Shown: positions 19,165 to 28,391 of the stretch, piece by piece
Layout: every line of letters starts with the position of its first letter
Numbering within the stretch: the stretch's first letter is position 1
From: Pedobacter steynii
GTDB lineage: Bacteria > Bacteroidota > Bacteroidia > Sphingobacteriales > Sphingobacteriaceae
Length of the DNA stretch: 64,000 nucleotides
Assembly: GCF_001721645.1 (NCBI RefSeq)
Contig: NZ_CP017141.1
Span: 2,046,001-2,110,000, forward strand
Direction: 5' to 3'
Made by a program: the position numbers and the translations under genes
Notes under the pieces: model-generated
Seen by the model: only the letters and a program-made list of their open reading frames with translations
Told to the model about the DNA's origin: nothing
The model's database searches: none

Positions 19165-19793
19165 TGTCGAAAATTTTTCTGCTGTCGGTCTTTTTATTTT
19201 TTGCTTCTTTCGCAGCGAGATCACAAGAAGTATTGGTCAATAAAAAAGACAGCACGGCCTTAACTCCGGTTGCAAAAAAAGTAGATACTTTAAAACCTAA
19301 ATATGTAAACCCTGGTAAGATAGCCGGACGTCGCGCAATGATCCGCTCTGCAATGTTGCCTGGTCTGGGGCAGATCAGAAACGGATTTACCTTTTATAGA
19401 GGATTAAAAGTAGCCGGAATCTATACCGGAGCGACCTTACTCACCCTTTCCTTCATTGATAACAATAAGAACTACCATATTTTTCTGGATGAACTTCTGG
19501 CACGTCAGAATAATGGTGGGAAACCCGTTAACCCACGTTACGCCAGTGTCAGCGATCAGGGTTTGATTACCGCAAAAGATACTTTTAAACGAAACAAAGA
19601 GGTTATCATCTTCTCTTATGTTGGGTTGTATCTTTTAAATATTGTAGAAGCTTACATCGATGCAAGATTGAAATATTTTGATGTGGGAGATGTTGCGGTT
19701 AAATTTTCTCCGACAGTGATCAACATGAACACCAATTCCATGTATGGTTTGAGTACACCTGCAGCGGGATTGAAGCTTAGTCTTAGTTTTTAA
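19164..19793 (+). CDS. DUF5683 family membrane-associated protein
   Basis: 209-residue protein with an N-terminal signal peptide (MSKIFLLSVFLFFASFAARSQ). Its conserved core contains RRAMIRSAMLPGLGQIRNGFTFYRGLKVAGIYTGA, the pattern I associate with DUF5683. Two hydrophobic segments follow. Function is unknown. The start is the ATG at 19164, which shares one base with the parB stop (TAATG); the frame also has an upstream TTG that I reject. Tight coupling to parB suggests co-expression, not necessarily a role in segregation. Confidence 0.8.
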   Translation: MSKIFLLSVFLFFASFAARSQEVLVNKKDSTALTPVAKKVDTLKPKYVNPGKIAGRRAMIRSAMLPGLGQIRNGFTFYRGLKVAGIYTGATLLTLSFIDNNKNYHIFLDELLARQNNGGKPVNPRYASVSDQGLITAKDTFKRNKEVIIFSYVGLYLLNIVEAYIDARLKYFDVGDVAVKFSPTVINMNTNSMYGLSTPAAGLKLSLSF

Positions 19794-19815
19794 GGCAAGA
19801 TAAAATAACGACTAG

Positions 19816-19840
19816 AATACAAATAGAAGCAACGATGAAA
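19816..19840 (+). repeat. First copy of a 25-base direct repeat in the dapB leader
   Basis: Identical over 25 bases to 19874-19898, 58 bases downstream. Each copy carries an A-rich ribosome-binding-type stretch and an ATG followed by AAA. In this first copy the ATG at 19835 opens a frame of four codons (M-K-P-S, stop at 19847-19849). Confidence 0.9.
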
Positions 19841-19866
19841 CCTTCATAATTCATGAAAGCTTCATC
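19834..19866 (+). promoter_or_regulatory. Hairpin in the dapB leader
   Basis: 14-base arms (19834-19847 and 19853-19866) pair at 12 positions across a 5-base loop. The first-copy ATG sits in the left arm. It has no T-tract, so it is a candidate translational control element, not a terminator. Confidence 0.45.
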
Positions 19867-19873
19867 ACCTTTA

Positions 19874-19898
19874 AATACAAATAGAAGCAACGATGAAA
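19874..19898 (+). repeat. Second copy of the 25-base direct repeat, containing the dapB start codon
   Basis: Exact copy of 19816-19840. Here the ATG (19893-19895) is the dapB start, so the repeat unit is a duplicated translation-initiation region. Confidence 0.9.
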
Positions 19899-20633
19899 AT
19901 AGCACTATTGGGTTATGGTAAAATGGGTCAGATTATTGAACGTTTTGCACTTGAAAGAGGCCACGAAGTGGTCTTAAAAATTAGCGTAGATAATCTAGAC
20001 GATCTGAATAAATCTAATTTATCTAAAGCAGATGTTGCAATAGATTTTAGTGCTCCAGATGCTGCAATAGGCAACATTTATGCGTGTTTTGAAGCGAATC
20101 TTCCAATAGTTGTCGGCACTACAGGCTGGTATGGCCAACTTCAGGGAGTAAAAAATGAATGTTTGAGCAGTAACAATACCCTATTGTATGGATCAAACTT
20201 TAGTATAGGAGTAAATATCTTTTTCCATATCAATAAAGTATTGGCAAAATTGATGAGTAATTTCCCTGCCTATGACGTGCAGGTCGAAGAGATTCATCAT
20301 ACCCAAAAGCTGGATTCTCCAAGTGGAACCGCAATGACCATCGCAGAAGGAATCATTGAAGAGCTGGACGGTAAAACGGAATGGGTAAATGAGCTGGTAG
20401 GAACTCCTTTTGAGGATGTCATTAAAAAAGAACAGGTGTTGATTGAATCACACAGAATTGAAAATGTCCCTGGAACGCATACTGTAGTATATAGTTCTGA
20501 GGTGGATGACATTGAATTGAAACATACCGCACACAGTCGTGCAGGTTTTGCTTTAGGTGCTATAGTTGCAGCGGAGTGGTTGCAAAATAAACAAGGCTTT
20601 TATAACATAGCCGATATATTTAATTTTAAATAA
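19893..20633 (+). CDS. dapB: 4-hydroxy-tetrahydrodipicolinate reductase
   Basis: NAD(P)H-dependent reductase of the lysine and diaminopimelate pathway, needed for both lysine and peptidoglycan. The nucleotide-binding GYGKMGQ is at residues 7-13, and the signature EIHHTQKLDSPSGTAM has the catalytic His pair at 135-136, Lys139 and the substrate-binding SGTA loop. The length (246) is normal. The gene follows the DUF5683 gene by 99 bases that hold a duplicated start region and a hairpin, so regulation at the level of translation is likely. lepB starts 6 nt after it. Confidence 0.96.
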   Translation: MKIALLGYGKMGQIIERFALERGHEVVLKISVDNLDDLNKSNLSKADVAIDFSAPDAAIGNIYACFEANLPIVVGTTGWYGQLQGVKNECLSSNNTLLYGSNFSIGVNIFFHINKVLAKLMSNFPAYDVQVEEIHHTQKLDSPSGTAMTIAEGIIEELDGKTEWVNELVGTPFEDVIKKEQVLIESHRIENVPGTHTVVYSSEVDDIELKHTAHSRAGFALGAIVAAEWLQNKQGFYNIADIFNFK

Positions 20634-20639
20634 AGAAGT

Positions 20640-21836
20640 ATGAATTGGAAATTCTGGCAAAAGAACAAAGATGCCAAGCCAAGAAAGAAAAAAACTAAAA
20701 GCCGTGAATGGTTTGACGCCATCTTATTTGCGGTAATAGCTGCTACTATTATCAGGGTATTTTTTATTGAAGCTTATACCATACCTACCGCTTCCATGGA
20801 AAGGTCATTACTAGTCGGTGATTTTTTGTTTGTAAGTAAAGTAAATTATGGCGCAAGAATTCCTATGACACCGATTGCATTTCCTTTTGCACACCATACC
20901 ATGCCTGTTACCGGTACTAAAGCATATTGGGATGGAGTTCAGTGGAAATACCGCAGGTTGCCTGGTTTATCAGATATTAAAAGAAATGACGTAGTAGTAT
21001 TTAATTATCCTCAGGGAGATACGGTGGCCCTGGAATATCAGGATCAGGATTATTATCAACTGGTAAGATCTCTGGGCTGGAAGCAGGTAAACAGTCAGTT
21101 TACAATAGTTACCCGCCCTGTAGATAAAAGAGAGAATTACATTAAACGATGTATAGGAATTGCCGGTGATACGGTTAGTATGAAAAACGGATTGGTTTAT
21201 CTCAATGGAAAACCAGAGAAGTTGAAGAATACGGGCCAGATCGGTTATGAAGTTGTATTTAAGAGTCAGGATGTGAATTTTGGCGTTTTTGAGACGTTGG
21301 GCTTTAATGTTTCAGAAGATATTGCTCCAATGAGTCAGACTTCTTATCAGTTTACCGGTACAGAACCAATGATGGAGAAGGTGAGAAAGCTGGACTTCGT
21401 TCAGTCGGTGAAAGAGCTTACTGAAGCTGACCAGAAAAGAGATGGGGATATTTTTCCTTACGATCCGAACAGAAACTGGAACGTAGATAACTTTGGTCCG
21501 ATCATTCTTCCAAAAAGAGGATGGACGGTAAAACTGGATAGTGCGACTATGCCTTTGTACGAAAGAAGCATCAGAATTTATGAAGGAAATAAAGTAGAGA
21601 AATCTGGTAAAGGCTGGTTAATTAACGGTGTGCCTGCAGATAGCTATACTTTCAAAATGAATTACTATTGGATGATGGGAGATAATCGCCATAAATCAGC
21701 GGATTCACGCTATTGGGGTTTTGTACCTGAAGATCATATCGTTGGAAAAGCATTGTTCATCTGGATGAGCTATGATACTAACGGGTCTTTCTTTAACAAA
21801 ATCAGGTGGAACAGGTTACTTAAAGGAATACATTAG
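20640..21836 (+). CDS. lepB: Signal peptidase I, long Bacteroidota form
   Basis: Membrane-bound serine protease that removes signal peptides from exported proteins. A basic N-terminus (KPRKKKTKSREW) precedes one membrane helix (about 27-43). Catalytic Ser52 lies in PTASMERSLLVGD and the general base is Lys169 in NYIKRCIGIAGDTV. The C-terminal box GDNRHKSADSRYWGFVPEDHIVGKA is complete. At 398 residues it is well above the 250-320 of many bacteria. Extra segments lie between Ser and Lys (about 75-160) and before the C-terminal box (about 190-330), as in other members of this phylum. A strong terminator follows. Confidence 0.94.
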   Translation: MNWKFWQKNKDAKPRKKKTKSREWFDAILFAVIAATIIRVFFIEAYTIPTASMERSLLVGDFLFVSKVNYGARIPMTPIAFPFAHHTMPVTGTKAYWDGVQWKYRRLPGLSDIKRNDVVVFNYPQGDTVALEYQDQDYYQLVRSLGWKQVNSQFTIVTRPVDKRENYIKRCIGIAGDTVSMKNGLVYLNGKPEKLKNTGQIGYEVVFKSQDVNFGVFETLGFNVSEDIAPMSQTSYQFTGTEPMMEKVRKLDFVQSVKELTEADQKRDGDIFPYDPNRNWNVDNFGPIILPKRGWTVKLDSATMPLYERSIRIYEGNKVEKSGKGWLINGVPADSYTFKMNYYWMMGDNRHKSADSRYWGFVPEDHIVGKALFIWMSYDTNGSFFNKIRWNRLLKGIH

Positions 21837-21853
21837 ACCATATTTATTAGGTT

Positions 21854-21890
21854 AAAAGCGGGTAATGCTATGCATTACCCGCTTTTTTTT
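21854..21890 (+). terminator. Rho-independent terminator after lepB
   Basis: Perfect 14-base stem from AAAGCGGGTAATGC (21855-21868) to GCATTACCCGCTTT, with a 3-base loop and eight T. Confidence 0.95.
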
Positions 21891-21958
21891 ACCGGATTTT
21901 CGCTTTGAAAAATGCGTTTCTGGCTTATTATAGAGAATATATCTTATTTTTTTGTTAC

Positions 21959-21977
21959 TTAAGTAGATCGTACTTAA
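21959..21977. promoter_or_regulatory. Palindrome TTAAGTA-5-TACTTAA upstream of the ROK regulator
   Basis: Perfect 7-base arms around GATCG, 52 bases before the ROK start codon. A looser third half-site, AAGTA, follows at 21991-21995. The size and position fit an operator for the ROK protein itself (autoregulation), which is inference. Confidence 0.45.
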
Positions 21978-22029
21978 AAAATAATTTAAAAAGTATGCTG
22001 TTAATTCGTAAAAATATTTTAAGTTTGAG

Positions 22030-23238
22030 ATGACAAAACCTAAACCTTTGACCGCTAGTATCAAAAAATATCACCAGCTAAGGACAGATGTGATCAAACA
22101 TCTTTACTACAGTAAGGCTTTAACACTTACTGAGTTGAGTCATCGTACGCATAAAAGCTTGCCCTTAATTACAAGTGTGGTTAATGATCTGGTAGAAGAC
22201 GGGTACGTTTTGGAGCATGGTCTGGCTCCATCGACAGGAGGAAGACGTGCGCTGACCTTTCTGTTGAATAAGCAAAAGCAAAGGTATATCGTTGCCGTAG
22301 CTATGGATCAACTGGTAACTCAGGTGGTAATTTACGATTTGCTAAATCAGGTTCAAGCGAAACCTGAAATCTTAAAGCTTACCTTAAAAGACGATCCTGA
22401 AGTCACAAAAACACTGATAAATTTCTTAAAAACATATATATCCGGATCCGGTATTTCAACCGGACAAATATTGGGAGTAGGAATGGGAATGCCTGGTTTT
22501 GTAAATGCAGAACAAGGAGTAAATCATACTTTCTTTACCATAACAGGGGATGGAAATTTAACAAAATATTTAAGTAAGGAACTTGGACTACCTGTATTCA
22601 TCGACAATGATTCCAGTATTATTGCATTGGCAGAATTGAAATTTGGTGCGGGAAAGGAACTTAAAGATGTTATGGTTGTCAATATCGGTTGGGGGATCGG
22701 TTTGGGAATGGTAATCAACGGTAGTTTGTTTAGAGGACATAGCGGATATGCTGGCGAATTTAGTCACATTCCCTTATCTCAAAGCAACAAACTCTGCTCT
22801 TGTGGGAAACGGGGTTGCCTGGAAGTCGATACCTCTTTACTGGTATTGGTAGAAAGGGCCAAATCTCAGATCGCTGAGGGCGTGAGTTCTAGTCTGGAAC
22901 GCTTATTTGAAGAGAATAACAAATTACCTGGTGATCATTTTCTGGAAGCAGCTAAGGCGGGGGATCCCTTAGCTGTTTCTATTCTGGCTGATGCCGCTTT
23001 TCTGATTGGAAAAGGGCTGGCTACCTTAATTCACATTATTAACCCAAAGCTTATTGTCTTAAGTGGTAGAGGTGCAACTGCAGGAAAAATCCTGATGGCA
23101 CCAATACAACAAGCCATTCACGAGTTTTGTATCCCCCGACTTGCGGAACATACGGATATCAAAGTCTCTGAACTGGCCAATGAATCTGGTCTTTTAGGTG
23201 CGGCGACACTCGTAGTAGAGAATTGTAACTTTAACTAA
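22030..23238 (+). CDS. ROK-family transcriptional regulator (NagC/XylR type)
   Basis: 402-residue sugar-responsive regulator. The N-terminal winged helix contains LTELSHRTHKSLPLITSVVNDLVEDGYV (read as about 35-62), followed by GGRRALTFLLN. The ROK domain has an ATPase-like core with GVGMGMPGFV and the zinc site CSCGKRGCLEV, preceded by GYAGEFSHIP. Members bind a sugar or sugar phosphate and repress uptake genes. It lies just before SusC/SusD pair 1 in the same direction, so that pair is the obvious target. The palindrome at 21959 may be its operator. Confidence 0.9.
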   Translation: MTKPKPLTASIKKYHQLRTDVIKHLYYSKALTLTELSHRTHKSLPLITSVVNDLVEDGYVLEHGLAPSTGGRRALTFLLNKQKQRYIVAVAMDQLVTQVVIYDLLNQVQAKPEILKLTLKDDPEVTKTLINFLKTYISGSGISTGQILGVGMGMPGFVNAEQGVNHTFFTITGDGNLTKYLSKELGLPVFIDNDSSIIALAELKFGAGKELKDVMVVNIGWGIGLGMVINGSLFRGHSGYAGEFSHIPLSQSNKLCSCGKRGCLEVDTSLLVLVERAKSQIAEGVSSSLERLFEENNKLPGDHFLEAAKAGDPLAVSILADAAFLIGKGLATLIHIINPKLIVLSGRGATAGKILMAPIQQAIHEFCIPRLAEHTDIKVSELANESGLLGAATLVVENCNFN

Positions 23239-23247
23239 AAAATACAG

Positions 23248-23283
23248 AAGGATTTTAGCCTAGGGATAAGCTAAAACCTTTTA
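23248..23283 (+). terminator. Probable terminator after the ROK gene
   Basis: AAGGATTTTAGC pairs with GCTAAAACCTT with one bulged base and ends in TTTT. It would separate the regulator from susC, so the Sus pair likely has its own promoter in the 60 bases that follow. Confidence 0.55.
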
Positions 23284-23342
23284 AAGATCAATGCATTACT
23301 AAAACAATTAACCTAAATTCTAACTAATTAAATTTATCGGAG

Positions 23343-26300
23343 ATGAAACACATGTACTTAAAGTGTATGGCTGTTTTGTTATTAAGCGTAATAACAATAT
23401 CGGCTTATGCGCAGCAGAAAGTTACCGGAAAGGTAACAGAAAAATCAGGGGAGCCCATCCCTGGTGTGAGTGTTACTGAAAAGGGCACAAAAAATGGCAC
23501 CGCAACAGACGGCAGCGGAAGATTTTCTATCGCCGTGAAACCAGGTGCAGTTCTGACTTTTTCTTCTATTGGATTGCTAACGCAAGAGATTACTGTAGGA
23601 GCGAATGGAACTATAAATGTTACTATGGCGGATGATGCAAAAGCATTATCTGAAGTAGTGGTAACTGGTTTTGGTACAAAAACCAATACCAGGAAGATTA
23701 GTTACTCTGTGACTGAAGTAAAGGGGGAAGAACTCGCCAAGGCCAATAGTGCGAACGTCGTAAATGCTTTACAAGGGAAAGTTGCAGGAGTAATGATCAA
23801 TCAGGGAGCCAGCGGGCCTCAATCTTCTTCAAGAATTAGAATCCGTGGTAATGCTTCATTAGGGGGAAATACTCAGCCATTGGTTGTGATCGACGGGGTT
23901 TTAATCGAACCGGGAACAACTGGTGCGGATTCTTGGGGTGATAATGCCGATTTTGGTAATATTATGAAGAATTTGAATGCTGATGATTACGAAAGTTTAA
24001 CGGTCCTAAAAGGAGCTGCTGCTTCCGCATTATATGGTTCTAAGGCGCAAAATGGGGTGTTATTAATTGCTACAAAAAAGGGACGTAAGACTGATGGATT
24101 GGGGATTAATGTTGCACAGACTTCTTCTTTTGATCAGGCATATAAAATTGTTAATTTCCAAAATGAATATGGTGGCGGTATCTTGCCACAATTTGAGAAA
24201 GATGCAAATGGCGTTGATAAAATAGAGGACATCGCTGCAATTAATCGGGGTGGATATTCCTTCGGACCAAAATTCGATGGACATATGGTAAAAGACATGA
24301 ATGGACGTATGGTTCCATGGAGTGCAAATGATCCGCTTAACTTCTTTGAAACTGGTAAATTTATAAATACAAACGTTGCGATTGAAAAGGCTGGTGAAAA
24401 CAATAGCTTCCGCTTGTCTTATACCAATCTTCACAATACCAGTATTCTTCCAAACAACGCACTGAATAGAAATACTTTCGCATTTAGGGGTACTCAGAAT
24501 ATTTCCAGAACAATTTCTGTTGATGCGAGTGTAAATTATACCATGTCTGAATCAAAAAATCCTGGAAGACAAGGAAGTAGGAATAATCCATTGTTCGCAT
24601 TTACTTATTATATGCCTCGACATGCAGACATTGATTACTATACTAAGAATTACATCAACCCTGCAGGTGGTGCGTTAAGCTCTGTTGATGCAGATATCAA
24701 TGATCCTTATCGTTTGGGAAGCTGGGCTTATGCTTTTTTTGAGGACAATAGAATTCAAAAAGAAAATAACTTAATTGCCAATATTGATTTTAATATCAAA
24801 TTAACGCCTTGGTTAACAGGATTGGTAAAAGCAAATACAAATGCTTATACCACTCAATATGAAAGAAAAAACAGGGGGGCGAGGATCGGTTTTGCAGGAG
24901 GAGATTATCAAATTGATCAGTCCAGCAATAAATCATACCGCGTACAGGGATTGTTGACCGGAAATCGCAAAATTACTGAAGACCTGGAAACTAATTTTGC
25001 TCTGGGGGGAGAAACCTATCGGTCAAATGTTAATAATTCTGGATATTTCAGTTCGGCATATACCAATGGAGGTTTGAATGCTCCCGGGTTATTTGCGATC
25101 TCCAATTCATTGAATCCGGCAACTACCAAATCTTATCCAAATCCTGGAAAGCGTACCGATGCGGTATATATCTATGGTGATTTTACCTGGAGAAATATGT
25201 TGACTTTGAACTATAGTGCCAGGAATGACTGGTCTTCAACGTTGACTTACAGAGATGGTTCAGGTGATCATTCTTATTTCTATCCTAGCGTGGGTATGGC
25301 ATGGACTTTCACCGAATTACCTTTGTTTAAGGGAGAGAATTCTATCTTATCTTTTGGTAAATTAAGAGCGGCATATTCTTATACCGGTCTGGATGCAGAA
25401 GCACAATTCACGAATAAAGCAGGATATTATAACCTAAACGGAACTTTCAATAATGCATCTGGTGGTAATCAATCCATATTTGGTTTCTCAGATAGAATTT
25501 TGAAAAATCCAGATCTTAAGAATCAGTTAACTAAGGAATTAGAGATCGGTACTGATTTAAGATTCTTTGGAGATCGCCTTGGGTTTGATGTCTCTTATTA
25601 TAAAAGAAATTCAACCAATCAGATTTTAAGTCTATCTCTTCCTATGGAATCGGGAGTAACCTCACGATCGTTAAACGCCGGGAATGTGCAAAATCAAGGG
25701 GTGGAGATCTTAATGACTGCAAAACCAATCGTTACAAAAAATTTCAACTGGACTTCCAGCATTAACTTTACAAGAAATAAAAATAAGATTATCTCTCTTA
25801 CTTCAGGAGTGGATACTTATGAACTGGATTATGCTTTTGGTAACGACATCGTTTCTGTTGCGAAAGTTGGTGGAGATTATGGTACGCTGGTAACGGGGTC
25901 AGCTTTCTCTTACTATCAAAAGAAAGATGCCAATGGAAATGCGATTGCCAGCCCTAGCAATGGTAAAAAGGTATTGGGAAATACAGGGTATGGAACAACA
26001 GGAGGTTATTATACCTTTGTTCGCTCTCAGGATTATAACGGAGAAAGAAAAGAATTGGGTACTATGATGGAGAAATTCCTGGCAAGTACAACTCAGCAAT
26101 TCACTTATAAAGATTTTACACTTGGTTTTCAGATTGATGCTAAAGTTGGTGGTCTGATGGCTTCAGGAACACATCAATATGGTTCTGCAAATGGATCATT
26201 GGAAAACTCATTATTTGGGCGTGATGCAGCAAGTGGAGGAGTAACTTACACTGATGCTGATGGTGTTGTAAAACATGATGGAATCATACCTGATGGCGTT

Positions 26301-26702
26301 TTGAATGACGGACTGGTTTCAAAAGGAGTGGATCTTGGTGGTATGACCTATGCCGAAGCTGTTGATAAAGGTTTATTGCAACCAATCCCAGCTTATGCTT
26401 ATTATGAAAACCTTAGTCAATGGTCTAGTGGTATTCGTGAATATTCTGTATTCGAAAACACATGGGTGGCTTTAAGAGAAGTTTCTGTTGGCTATTCTTT
26501 GCCTAAAAAACTGCTTTCAAACTTCAAAATCAATAGCCTTAGAGTAACATTGACAGGTAGAAATTTGGGTTATATATATAAAACGGCTAAGAACGGAATT
26601 AACCCTGAAGGTATCTTTAGCAATAGAGCAGGTGCATTCGCTGAGTATGGAGGCTGGCCTTATGTGAGGAGTTTAGGTTTCAATATAAAAGCGGCGTTTT
26701 AA
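23343..26702 (+). CDS. SusC/RagA-type TonB-linked outer-membrane transporter (pair 1)
   Basis: Outer-membrane barrel that takes up a ligand captured by its SusD partner, powered by TonB. The order is signal peptide (residues 1-24, ending AYAQ), CarboxypepD_reg-like domain (KVTGKVTEKSGEPIPGVSVT), the SusC hallmark VVVTGFGTKTNTRKISYSV, a plug domain with QGKVAGVMINQGASGPQSSS and IRIRGNASL, and a barrel of about 850 residues ending in hydrophobic NIKAAF. Length of 1119 is typical. The SusD partner starts 19 nt downstream. The ligand is unknown; partner type and neighbours suggest this need not be a polysaccharide locus. Confidence 0.93.
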   Translation: MKHMYLKCMAVLLLSVITISAYAQQKVTGKVTEKSGEPIPGVSVTEKGTKNGTATDGSGRFSIAVKPGAVLTFSSIGLLTQEITVGANGTINVTMADDAKALSEVVVTGFGTKTNTRKISYSVTEVKGEELAKANSANVVNALQGKVAGVMINQGASGPQSSSRIRIRGNASLGGNTQPLVVIDGVLIEPGTTGADSWGDNADFGNIMKNLNADDYESLTVLKGAAASALYGSKAQNGVLLIATKKGRKTDGLGINVAQTSSFDQAYKIVNFQNEYGGGILPQFEKDANGVDKIEDIAAINRGGYSFGPKFDGHMVKDMNGRMVPWSANDPLNFFETGKFINTNVAIEKAGENNSFRLSYTNLHNTSILPNNALNRNTFAFRGTQNISRTISVDASVNYTMSESKNPGRQGSRNNPLFAFTYYMPRHADIDYYTKNYINPAGGALSSVDADINDPYRLGSWAYAFFEDNRIQKENNLIANIDFNIKLTPWLTGLVKANTNAYTTQYERKNRGARIGFAGGDYQIDQSSNKSYRVQGLLTGNRKITEDLETNFALGGETYRSNVNNSGYFSSAYTNGGLNAPGLFAISNSLNPATTKSYPNPGKRTDAVYIYGDFTWRNMLTLNYSARNDWSSTLTYRDGSGDHSYFYPSVGMAWTFTELPLFKGENSILSFGKLRAAYSYTGLDAEAQFTNKAGYYNLNGTFNNASGGNQSIFGFSDRILKNPDLKNQLTKELEIGTDLRFFGDRLGFDVSYYKRNSTNQILSLSLPMESGVTSRSLNAGNVQNQGVEILMTAKPIVTKNFNWTSSINFTRNKNKIISLTSGVDTYELDYAFGNDIVSVAKVGGDYGTLVTGSAFSYYQKKDANGNAIASPSNGKKVLGNTGYGTTGGYYTFVRSQDYNGERKELGTMMEKFLASTTQQFTYKDFTLGFQIDAKVGGLMASGTHQYGSANGSLENSLFGRDAASGGVTYTDADGVVKHDGIIPDGVLNDGLVSKGVDLGGMTYAEAVDKGLLQPIPAYAYYENLSQWSSGIREYSVFENTWVALREVSVGYSLPKKLLSNFKINSLRVTLTGRNLGYIYKTAKNGINPEGIFSNRAGAFAEYGGWPYVRSLGFNIKAAF

Positions 26703-26721
26703 TCAAATTAAAAATATTGAC

Positions 26722-28323
26722 ATGAAAAATATAAAGAAAAACACAAAATATCTTTCACTACTATTTGTAGTTATGATATCAGGGGCGTCATGTAAGAAAC
26801 AGGCCTTTGTGGATGCGAACTTGAATCCGGAAACACTTTATAGCGTTAAACCTGAGGATCAGTTTTTAAAAGCATCTACAAGTATCCCAAATGACTTTGA
26901 GTACTTTGCCGATGTATACCGTGCAGCGAATCTTTGGATGCAATATGCGACACTTAATGCAGGAAACTCTGCAAACTTTAACAATGTCGGTTCACAGTTT
27001 AATACCCGTTACGGAAACTTTTACAATAATGTAGGGTCTGCTTTGGTCGATGGCATCCGTAATATCGATGGAATGCCGGCTGATCAGAAAGGAAAATATA
27101 CCCATATACGAGCCATTAGTCAGGTACTGTTGAGCTATTATGCGTTTTACACAAGTGATATCAATGGAAGTATTCCATATACTGAAGCTTTTCAAGGGCG
27201 ATATGGCGGTACTTTTACACCAAAATACGATACTCAAAGTACAGTTTTTTCTACCATTGATACTCAGTTGAAAGATGCTGTTGCTGTTCTTAAATCTGGA
27301 GCTGCGGGGCAAGTAGAACTTGGTGGAAACGATCCAATGTTTAATGGAGTTGCTGCCAATTGGGCTAAAGCGGCAAATGCACTTCGTTTGAAAATCGCAC
27401 TCCGTTTAATCAAGGTTGACCCTGCAAAATTAAAAGCAATTGCAACTGAAGTTCTAGCTGACAATGTACAGATGTCTGGAAACGCAGATTCCTGGATGGT
27501 TAAAGTTGGTCCAAGTTATGCTGATGCAGGCTCTAACTGGAATCCTGATAATTTCGTTGCAGGGAAACCTGTCCTTGATTTTATGAAGGCCAAACAGGAT
27601 CCAAGATTGAGAATTTATTACAGAACCAATAAAAATCAACAATACTTAGGTAGTTATACAAGCCCGGATGATGCTAAACTTCCACAGCATGCGGCTCTTT
27701 ATAAAGCAACGGATACACTGTCAGAATTGCAGCATAGATTGTTTACACCTAATTTTGATGAAAACGATGGATTTAAGTCTGGTACAGGAAAAGGATTCTT
27801 TCCCATTCTTACCTATCCTGAGTACTGTTTTATACGAGCAGATCTTGCTGCAAGAAGCATTACTTCTGATGTGGCAGAAGATTGGTATAAAAAGGGAGTT
27901 TATGCATCTGTACAGTTTTATAATGAGAGAGCAATAGATGCAAAAATCAGCTCGTATGTAGAGGTTAAATCTACCGAGATAGATAGTTATTATAATGCCG
28001 TAGGGGTGAAATTTGAGGCTGCTAAAGCAATGGAGCAAATTGCTGTTCAGGCTTATCTGGATTTCTTCAGACAGCCATTGGAAGCATGGGCATGGTGGAA
28101 GCGCACTGGATTTCCGAATACGACTTCCGTTCTGGCATGGTCACCTTTAGTCGCTAACGGTTCTGAGTTGAAACTAATTAGAAGAGCTGGTTTGACTAAT
28201 TTGGCTCCTTCAAATCTTAATTACAATAACCAACAAGCAGCATTTGCGGAAATGGCTAAGAATCCTGATTTTGGACAAGGACCAAATGATCCTTTCGGCC
28301 GCGTATGGTGGGATAAAAAATAA
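26722..28323 (+). CDS. SusD/RagB-like lipoprotein (SusD-like_2 type)
   Basis: Surface lipoprotein that acts as the lid and ligand-binding partner of the SusC upstream. Signal peptide and lipobox are clear (VVMISGASC, Cys near residue 24). The body contains the helical tetratricopeptide-like fold with the motif SYYAFYTSDINGSIPYTEAF and the C-terminal FGRVWWDKK. It belongs, by my reading, to the SusD-like_2 group rather than the classical RagB group found in the second pair. Length is 533 residues. A strong terminator follows. Confidence 0.88.
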   Translation: MKNIKKNTKYLSLLFVVMISGASCKKQAFVDANLNPETLYSVKPEDQFLKASTSIPNDFEYFADVYRAANLWMQYATLNAGNSANFNNVGSQFNTRYGNFYNNVGSALVDGIRNIDGMPADQKGKYTHIRAISQVLLSYYAFYTSDINGSIPYTEAFQGRYGGTFTPKYDTQSTVFSTIDTQLKDAVAVLKSGAAGQVELGGNDPMFNGVAANWAKAANALRLKIALRLIKVDPAKLKAIATEVLADNVQMSGNADSWMVKVGPSYADAGSNWNPDNFVAGKPVLDFMKAKQDPRLRIYYRTNKNQQYLGSYTSPDDAKLPQHAALYKATDTLSELQHRLFTPNFDENDGFKSGTGKGFFPILTYPEYCFIRADLAARSITSDVAEDWYKKGVYASVQFYNERAIDAKISSYVEVKSTEIDSYYNAVGVKFEAAKAMEQIAVQAYLDFFRQPLEAWAWWKRTGFPNTTSVLAWSPLVANGSELKLIRRAGLTNLAPSNLNYNNQQAAFAEMAKNPDFGQGPNDPFGRVWWDKK

Positions 28324-28348
28324 TCAATGAAAAATCATTAAATTTAAG

Positions 28349-28377
28349 GAACTCCGGATTACATCCGGAGTTCTTTC
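28349..28377 (+). terminator. Terminator after SusC/SusD pair 1
   Basis: 10-base perfect stem GAACTCCGGA / TCCGGAGTTC with a 5-base loop and a T-rich tail. It separates the Sus pair from the redoxin gene. Confidence 0.85.
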
Positions 28378-28391
28378 TATTTTCGAAGGCT

